A stretch of DNA of 7,951 nucleotides from Candidatus Coatesiibacteriota bacterium (GTDB lineage Bacteria > Oederibacteriota > CAKKQC01). The translations under genes were made by a program, and so were the position numbers. The stretch is taken from positions 1 to 7,951 of the forward strand of contig JAHFSL010000097.1 of the NCBI GenBank assembly GCA_023265785.1, written 5' to 3'. Shown in pieces: positions 4,853-7,951 of the stretch (position 1 is the first letter of the stretch; every line of letters begins with the position of its first letter). The notes under the pieces were generated by a model that was given only the letters and a program-made list of their open reading frames with translations, made no database searches and was not told the origin of the DNA.

Positions 4853-5829
4853 AGTGGCTTCGCTTCCTCAGACCGGTCGGTCGCAACCGGGGGCTCCTGC
4901 GACAGCGCCGTAATCTCGCGCCGCTGGTCGGGCGTCATGATGTATTCTCCTGCGGCCAGTGAGGGGCCGAGTTGCTCGAGGTTGCGCGCGCCGATGATCG
5001 GCGCCGTCACAGCCGGGTGGCCCATGACCCACGCCACCGCGAGCGTCGCCGGATGGACGCCCCGAGCCTTGGCGAGGGTCATCAACTTTTCCGCGGTGCC
5101 GTACTGCCAGCCCGCCTCGTACCGCTTGGCGTACATCGCGTTGCCGATGATCCGGCCGACCGCCGGTTTGGCGCCGCCCGCATACTTGCCGGTCAGCAGG
5201 CCGCCGCCCAAGGGGCTATAGGGAATCACGCCCAGACCCTCGGCCGCCGCCATCGGCAGGATCTCCACCTCCGCCTGGCGCTTCACGAGGTTGTACATCG
5301 GCTGGAGGACGGCGGGCCGCGCCCACCCCTCAAGGGCGGAAATCCCCAGGGCCTTCTCGATCTGCCACGCCCCCCAGTTGGATATGGCCGGATGCAGGAT
5401 CTTGCCCGCCCGCACGAGGTCATTCATCGCCGCCAGCGTCTCCTCGATGGGGACCGCGGCATCGAACATGTGGCAGAAATAGACCTCGATCCGGTCGGTC
5501 CGGAGCCGGCGCAGGCTGTCCTCGACGGCCCGCGTGATGTGCCGGCGCGAGAGTCCGCCCGCGTTCACGTCCTCCCCCATCCGGCCAAAGACCTTGGTCG
5601 TGAGCACCAATTCGTCACGGGAGCCCTGGATCAGATTGCCCAGGATGGTCTCCGCCTTGCCGCCGGAGTAGACATTGGCACAGTCAAAGAAGTTGATGCC
5701 GGCATCACGGCAGTGCTTGAACAGGTGGGCCGACATCGCCTCATCCGCGTCCCCGCCGAACGACATGGTGCCGAAGCACAGCCGCGACACCCTGATCCCG
5801 GTCCGGCCCAGCGGCACGGTGTTCATCAC
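4849..5829 (-). CDS. Aldo/keto reductase
   Basis: The 326-residue protein is a full-length NADPH-dependent aldo/keto reductase with a TIM-barrel fold. The opening MNTVPLGRTGIRVSRLCFGT is typical. The catalytic tetrad is D49 and Y54 (FFDCANVYSGGKAE), K79 (VLTTKVFG) and H120 (VYFCHMFD). Downstream, YSPLGGGLLTGKY and APIIGARNLEQL mark the cofactor-binding end of the barrel. Such enzymes reduce aldehydes or ketones of varied origin, so the substrate is not predictable. It belongs to the YajO/YghZ-like broad group by pattern. The start is taken at GTG 5829 (next codon ATG) because TAGAAT lies exactly 6 nt upstream and no Shine-Dalgarno is present; ATG 5826 is the alternative. Confidence 0.93.
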   Translation of the reverse strand: MMNTVPLGRTGIRVSRLCFGTMSFGGDADEAMSAHLFKHCRDAGINFFDCANVYSGGKAETILGNLIQGSRDELVLTTKVFGRMGEDVNAGGLSRRHITRAVEDSLRRLRTDRIEVYFCHMFDAAVPIEETLAAMNDLVRAGKILHPAISNWGAWQIEKALGISALEGWARPAVLQPMYNLVKRQAEVEILPMAAAEGLGVIPYSPLGGGLLTGKYAGGAKPAVGRIIGNAMYAKRYEAGWQYGTAEKLMTLAKARGVHPATLAVAWVMGHPAVTAPIIGARNLEQLGPSLAAGEYIMTPDQRREITALSQEPPVATDRSEEAKPL

Positions 5830-5835
5830 GGGTCG

Positions 5836-5841
5836 ATTCTA
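5836..5841 (-). promoter_or_regulatory. Candidate -10 element of the aldo/keto reductase gene
   Basis: TAGAAT on the minus strand ends 6 nt before GTG 5829. This is the same spacing as at several other genes here and suggests a leaderless transcript. No good -35 is visible. Confidence 0.45.
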
Positions 5842-5861
5842 CCGTACCGGTCGAACGGACC

Positions 5862-5895
5862 AGGACGGGGGTCCGATTTCAACATTCCACGATTG
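5862..5895. repeat. Palindromic interspersed repeat, copy H (single arm)
   Basis: GGACGGGGGTCCGATTTCAA, followed by CATTCCACGATT, is one direct arm. Its GGACGGGGGTC lead-in is identical to that of copy D. It lies between the divergently transcribed aldo/keto reductase and nucleotidyltransferase genes. Confidence 0.55.
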
Positions 5896-5933
5896 GCGTG
5901 ATCACGCGCGACACCCGGCCGCTGTTGACCGGC

Positions 5934-5942
5934 TGTTAGAAT
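5934..5942 (+). promoter_or_regulatory. Extended -10 element of the nucleotidyltransferase operon
   Basis: TGTTAGAAT fits the TGn extended -10 pattern. The hexamer ends 6 nt before GTG 5949. TTGACC at 5925-5930 is too close (6 nt) to act as its -35. The spacing supports a leaderless mRNA and decides the start codon. Confidence 0.5.
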
Positions 5943-5948
5943 GACGTG

Positions 5949-6497
5949 GTGAACTTTCAAACGACGCTTGATCTCCTCATCCGTGGCTTTTCGAAGGAAC
6001 GCATTCGCTATGCCCTCATTGGTGGAATGGCCGTCGGCCTGTTGGCGACGCCGCGCGCCACGAAGGACCTCGACTTTCTCGTGCATGTCGCCGACCTGCC
6101 CGGGGTCGACACGTTGATGAAACGGCTTGGGTACCGCCTGGCGTCGCGAACCGAAAACTTCTCCCGCTTTGAAGGTCGCTTCCCATTTCAGGGGACCGTG
6201 GACCTTCAGCATGCCATCCGGCCGGGAAGCATTTCGATGCTCGGCCGGGCCGGGACGAGAGCGATCCCCGGACTTCGCCGCAAGGGCCGCATCCTGCTTG
6301 CCGAAGACCTGGTCGGCCTTAAAGTCCAGGCGATGGCCAACGATCCGGAACGCGTCGACCGTGACCGTGCCGATATTGTTGATGTCCTCCGGGCCCGCGG
6401 GAAACGGGTCCAATGGACACGCGTGCTCGGATATTACTCGGATTTCGGTCGGAGGCGTGAAGGCCTGAAGATCCGGCGGAGGCTCACCGGAAAATGA
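5949..6497 (+). CDS. Nucleotidyltransferase, AbiEii/MenT-like putative toxin
   Basis: The 182-residue protein has the minimal nucleotidyltransferase core: G25-G26 in YALIGGMAVGLL, D40 and D42 in TKDLDFLV, and a third acidic residue D85 in GTVDLQHA. The later block LLAEDLVGLKVQAMANDPER, followed by RADIVDVL, is typical of the AbiEii-toxin/DUF6036-like nucleotidyltransferases. Several members of that group act as toxins that transfer nucleotides to tRNA or other targets; here that role is only inferred. GTG 5949 is preferred over GTG 5946 because of the promoter spacing. The stop overlaps the ATG of the next gene by 4 nt (ATGA), so the two proteins are co-translated and may be partners. Confidence 0.87.
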   Translation: MNFQTTLDLLIRGFSKERIRYALIGGMAVGLLATPRATKDLDFLVHVADLPGVDTLMKRLGYRLASRTENFSRFEGRFPFQGTVDLQHAIRPGSISMLGRAGTRAIPGLRRKGRILLAEDLVGLKVQAMANDPERVDRDRADIVDVLRARGKRVQWTRVLGYYSDFGRRREGLKIRRRLTGK

Positions 6498-6697
6498 AAC
6501 GGCCGGAGGCCCTTGCGCTGAACAATCCGGAGTGGAATCGCCGGCTGGCTCGTGAGGCCCGGCTGCTCCCCCCTCCCCGGAACATCGGCTCAATGAAGAG
6601 GGATTCAGCGAAGGCGTTTTGGGACTGGCTTCACTTCATGAGTGCACTGGGCCCCCGTCGCAAGGCCATGCCGATCGAGCGGGAGATCAAGCTCTAG
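6494..6697 (+). CDS. Small protein coupled to the nucleotidyltransferase; candidate partner
   Basis: This 67-residue protein is of no family I recognise. It starts inside the nucleotidyltransferase stop (ATGA overlap), which argues that it is a real, translationally coupled gene. It is basic, with an N-terminal part NNPEWNRRLAREARLLPPP and a tryptophan/phenylalanine-rich helix-like stretch KAFWDWLHFMSALG (about residues 40-53). The last part is a short charged tail. By position it could be the antitoxin or a cofactor of the nucleotidyltransferase, although many AbiE-type antitoxins are larger and encoded upstream. No membrane segment or signal peptide is evident. Confidence 0.6.
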   Translation: MKRPEALALNNPEWNRRLAREARLLPPPRNIGSMKRDSAKAFWDWLHFMSALGPRRKAMPIEREIKL

Positions 6698-6699
6698 TA

Positions 6700-6790
6700 T
6701 TGCGGTCAAGTCCCAACATCAAGTCTCGTTGAGATTGGCGTTGACATGGCAGGGTCAAGATGGGGATCAGGTCTGAACCATTGATACATG
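6700..6790. repeat. Palindromic interspersed repeat, copy I (compound)
   Basis: Two direct arms lie here: GCGGTCAAGTCCCAACATCA at 6702-6721, and GGGGATCAGGTCTGAACCAT from 6762, continuing TGATAC. An inverted-looking piece (GTTGAGATTGG, 6728-6738) lies between them. It fills the gap after the coupled gene pair and is the last copy towards the right end; the rest of the gap to 6869 holds only the hairpin at 6828-6856. Confidence 0.6.
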
Positions 6791-6827
6791 TTAGTGCCTC
6801 GCCGCTATCATCCCCCCGAGCCGCCGA

Positions 6828-6856
6828 GGGCCTCCCGGGCCGGGCCCGGAAGGCCT
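6828..6856. terminator. Strong GC hairpin beyond the YceI gene
   Basis: GGGCCT and AGGCCT flank a CCGGGC/GCCCGG stem (6835-6840 with 6844-6849) with a 3-nt loop. About 12 pairs form with one mismatch. It lies 13 nt past the stop codon of the minus-strand YceI-like gene, where a terminator is expected, but it lacks a T-tract. It could terminate weakly or protect the mRNA 3' end. Confidence 0.45.
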
Positions 6857-6869
6857 CATCGGCCGCGAC

Positions 6870-7469
6870 TCACCGCTGGGGGACGGCTTCGACACCTTCC
6901 ACATCCAGGATCAGTTGGACCTCATCGCCCACCAGCACCCCACCGCTCTCCAACGCCTTGTTCCAGGCCAGACCGAAGTCCTTCCGGTTGATGGTGGCGC
7001 GCGCCTCAAAGCTTGCCACATTCTGGCCCCACGGGCTCTTCTCCGCCCCCAGGTACTCGATCGTCAGCACGACGGACTTCGTCACGCCCCGGATCGTCAG
7101 GTCGGTGGTTGCGGCATACGATCCCGCCTTGCCCGTGGGGGTCAGCTTGCGGACCTTGAGGGTCAATTCCGGGTATTTTTCTGCCCAGAAGAAGTCCTGG
7201 CCGCGCAGGTGCTCGTCCCGCTTCTCCATGTTGGTGTCGATGCTGGCTGCCTTCACCGAGAAGGTGCCCGAGGAGGCCTCGGGCGCTTTGGGGTTGAACG
7301 AAAAGGTGCCCTGGACCTCCCGAAACCGGCCGGGCAGGCGGGTCAGGATGTGGCGGACAGTGAATCCGATGTGGGTATGGGTTGAATCGACGGCGTACTC
7401 CGCGGCCGAGCTGGCGGACCCCGCCAGCAGGAGCGCGCCGGCCAGAAAGAGCTGATGGACGTTTCTCAT
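6870..7469 (-). CDS. YceI-family periplasmic protein
   Basis: The 199-residue protein begins with a Sec signal peptide (MRN, hydrophobic LFLAGALLLAGSAS, probable cleavage after SSAA at about residue 23). The mature part is a lipocalin-like YceI barrel: YAVDSTHTHIGFTVRHI, then GRFREVQGTFSFNP, RDEHLRGQDFFWAEKYPELT, TDLTIRGVTKSV and NRKDFGLAWN are the recurring family blocks. YceI proteins bind isoprenoid-type lipids or amides in the periplasm, and some are induced by stress. The start is secure: AAGGAG (7476-7481) lies 6 nt before the ATG, the clearest ribosome-binding site in the window. It is divergent from an HxlR regulator that may control it. Confidence 0.95.
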   Translation of the reverse strand: MRNVHQLFLAGALLLAGSASSAAEYAVDSTHTHIGFTVRHILTRLPGRFREVQGTFSFNPKAPEASSGTFSVKAASIDTNMEKRDEHLRGQDFFWAEKYPELTLKVRKLTPTGKAGSYAATTDLTIRGVTKSVVLTIEYLGAEKSPWGQNVASFEARATINRKDFGLAWNKALESGGVLVGDEVQLILDVEGVEAVPQR

Positions 7470-7643
7470 GGCAATCTCCTTGAGCGATCCCCTTCCGGGG
7501 CGATTCGCCCCTCCTTGCGGCGGTGGCGCCGGGTGGTTCCCGGTATACAGTGACTAATGGTAACCACCTACCCTAAAGTTCCCAGATGGGACCGGGGTCC
7601 CGGCGGGAACCCCCTCAACCGTTACCTGGTTACTTCTGGTAAC
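7470..7643. promoter_or_regulatory. Divergent control region with GGTAAC/GTTACC half-sites and a nested hairpin
   Basis: Four copies of the half-site occur: GGTAAC at 7559-7564, GTTACC at 7621-7626, GGTTAC at 7628-7633 and GGTAAC at 7638-7643. The last two form GTTAC-5 nt-GTAAC immediately before the regulator ATG. A nested inverted repeat lies between them: GTTCCC at 7578-7583 with GGGAAC at 7605-7610, enclosing GGGAC at 7588-7592 with GTCCC at 7597-7601. A TATACC-like hexamer on the minus strand near 7544-7549 could serve the YceI gene. HxlR proteins bind short inverted repeats of this general form, so autoregulation plus YceI control is a reasonable inference. Confidence 0.55.
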
Positions 7644-7951
7644 ATGACCCCGATGGCCGCCGCCCGCCCCCCCCGCAAGGGCTCCGGCAAGCCGGATTGC
7701 CCGCTGACGGACACCATGCGCCTCATCTCGGGCGCCTGGACGCCGTTCATCATCTGGTACCTGCGCGAACATCCCCGCCGGTTCGGCGATTTGCGCCGGG
7801 AGATCGGGCCGGTGTCCGCCAAGGTGTTGGCCGCACGGCTGAAGCAGATGGAAGAACAGGGGGTCGTCACCCGCACGGTCCGGCCGACCTCACCCCCGAC
7901 CGTGGAATATGCGATCACCCCGTTGGGAGCGCGCCTCAAGCCCATCCTGGA
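7644..7951 (+). CDS. HxlR-family transcriptional regulator (partial, C-terminus beyond the right edge)
   Basis: The first 102 residues show a winged helix-turn-helix of the HxlR type. C19-P20 opens the domain (CPLTDTMRLISGAWTPFIIW), followed by YLREHPRRFGDLRREIG and SAKVLAARLKQMEEQGVVTR (recognition region). A wing with SPPTVEYAITPLGARLKPIL comes last. Cys19 corresponds to the conserved cysteine used for redox or electrophile sensing in several relatives such as YodB. The start is ATG 7644 or the in-frame ATG 7653; neither has a Shine-Dalgarno. Inverted GGTAAC half-sites abut the start codon, which suggests autorepression. The divergent YceI gene is the most likely target. Confidence 0.92.
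   Translation, partial: MTPMAAARPPRKGSGKPDCPLTDTMRLISGAWTPFIIWYLREHPRRFGDLRREIGPVSAKVLAARLKQMEEQGVVTRTVRPTSPPTVEYAITPLGARLKPIL

Noticed and set aside
4972..5901. Long plus-strand frame (309 aa) over the aldo/keto reductase
   Set aside because: Its composition is Arg/His/Pro-rich and it lies opposite a full-length enzyme with all four catalytic residues.
5826..6593. Minus-strand frame (255 aa) opposite the nucleotidyltransferase
   Set aside because: It is low-complexity in character, with no family pattern, and is the shadow of a well-supported gene.
550..6790. CRISPR array
   Set aside because: Repeat copies are degenerate, irregularly spaced by hundreds of bases and separated by genes.
6760..7455. 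Plus-strand frame (231 aa) over the YceI gene
   Set aside because: It is Ser/Pro/Arg-rich with no domain; the opposite strand has a signal peptide, a strong ribosome-binding site and YceI motifs.

Overview
This is a GC-rich bacterial window whose middle part has an accessory, island-like character. The organism cannot be named from sequence alone. A secreted YceI-type protein with a Sec signal peptide suggests a cell envelope with a periplasm. Several genes lack a Shine-Dalgarno sequence and have a -10-like hexamer about 6 nt before the start codon, so leaderless mRNAs look common here.

Layout. Positions 1-485 (minus) hold most of an isochorismatase-family hydrolase that runs off the left edge. 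Positions 616-1332 (minus) are a complete type II toxin-antitoxin operon (Phd/YefM-like antitoxin, then PIN-family toxin) with a near-consensus promoter and a perfect 9-bp tandem repeat as candidate operator. From about 1333 to 4852 there is a run of small orphan antitoxin-like genes: HicB-like at 1778-2119 (+), an addiction-module antitoxin at 2289-2543 (-), and HicB-like genes at 2604-2807 (-), 2848-3045 (-) and 4610-4852 (+). No HicA or RelE/ParE toxin was found beside any of them. A class C beta-lactamase-like serine hydrolase without a signal peptide sits among them (3173-4480, +). It is followed by an aldo/keto reductase (4849-5829, -) whose stop codon shares a CTAG with the convergent HicB gene. 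Next is a translationally coupled pair, an AbiEii-type nucleotidyltransferase plus a small unknown protein (5949-6697, +). The right end is a divergent pair: a YceI-like protein (6870-7469, -) and an HxlR-type regulator (7644 to the edge, +), with GGTAAC/GTTACC half-sites between them.

The most striking structure is a dispersed, degenerate palindromic repeat with an arm close to GGGGTCAGGTCTGAACAATC and its inverse. I find it at nine places (about 550, 1395, 2224, 2565, 2819, 3077, 4500, 5860 and 6700). It lies at nearly every gene or operon boundary between 500 and 6870, in places within a few bases of a gene end. It supplies the stop codon of two HicB-like genes. It resembles a REP/MITE-type family, and the arrangement of small antitoxin genes between repeats looks cassette-like.

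No rRNA, tRNA, CRISPR array or intact transposase is visible.
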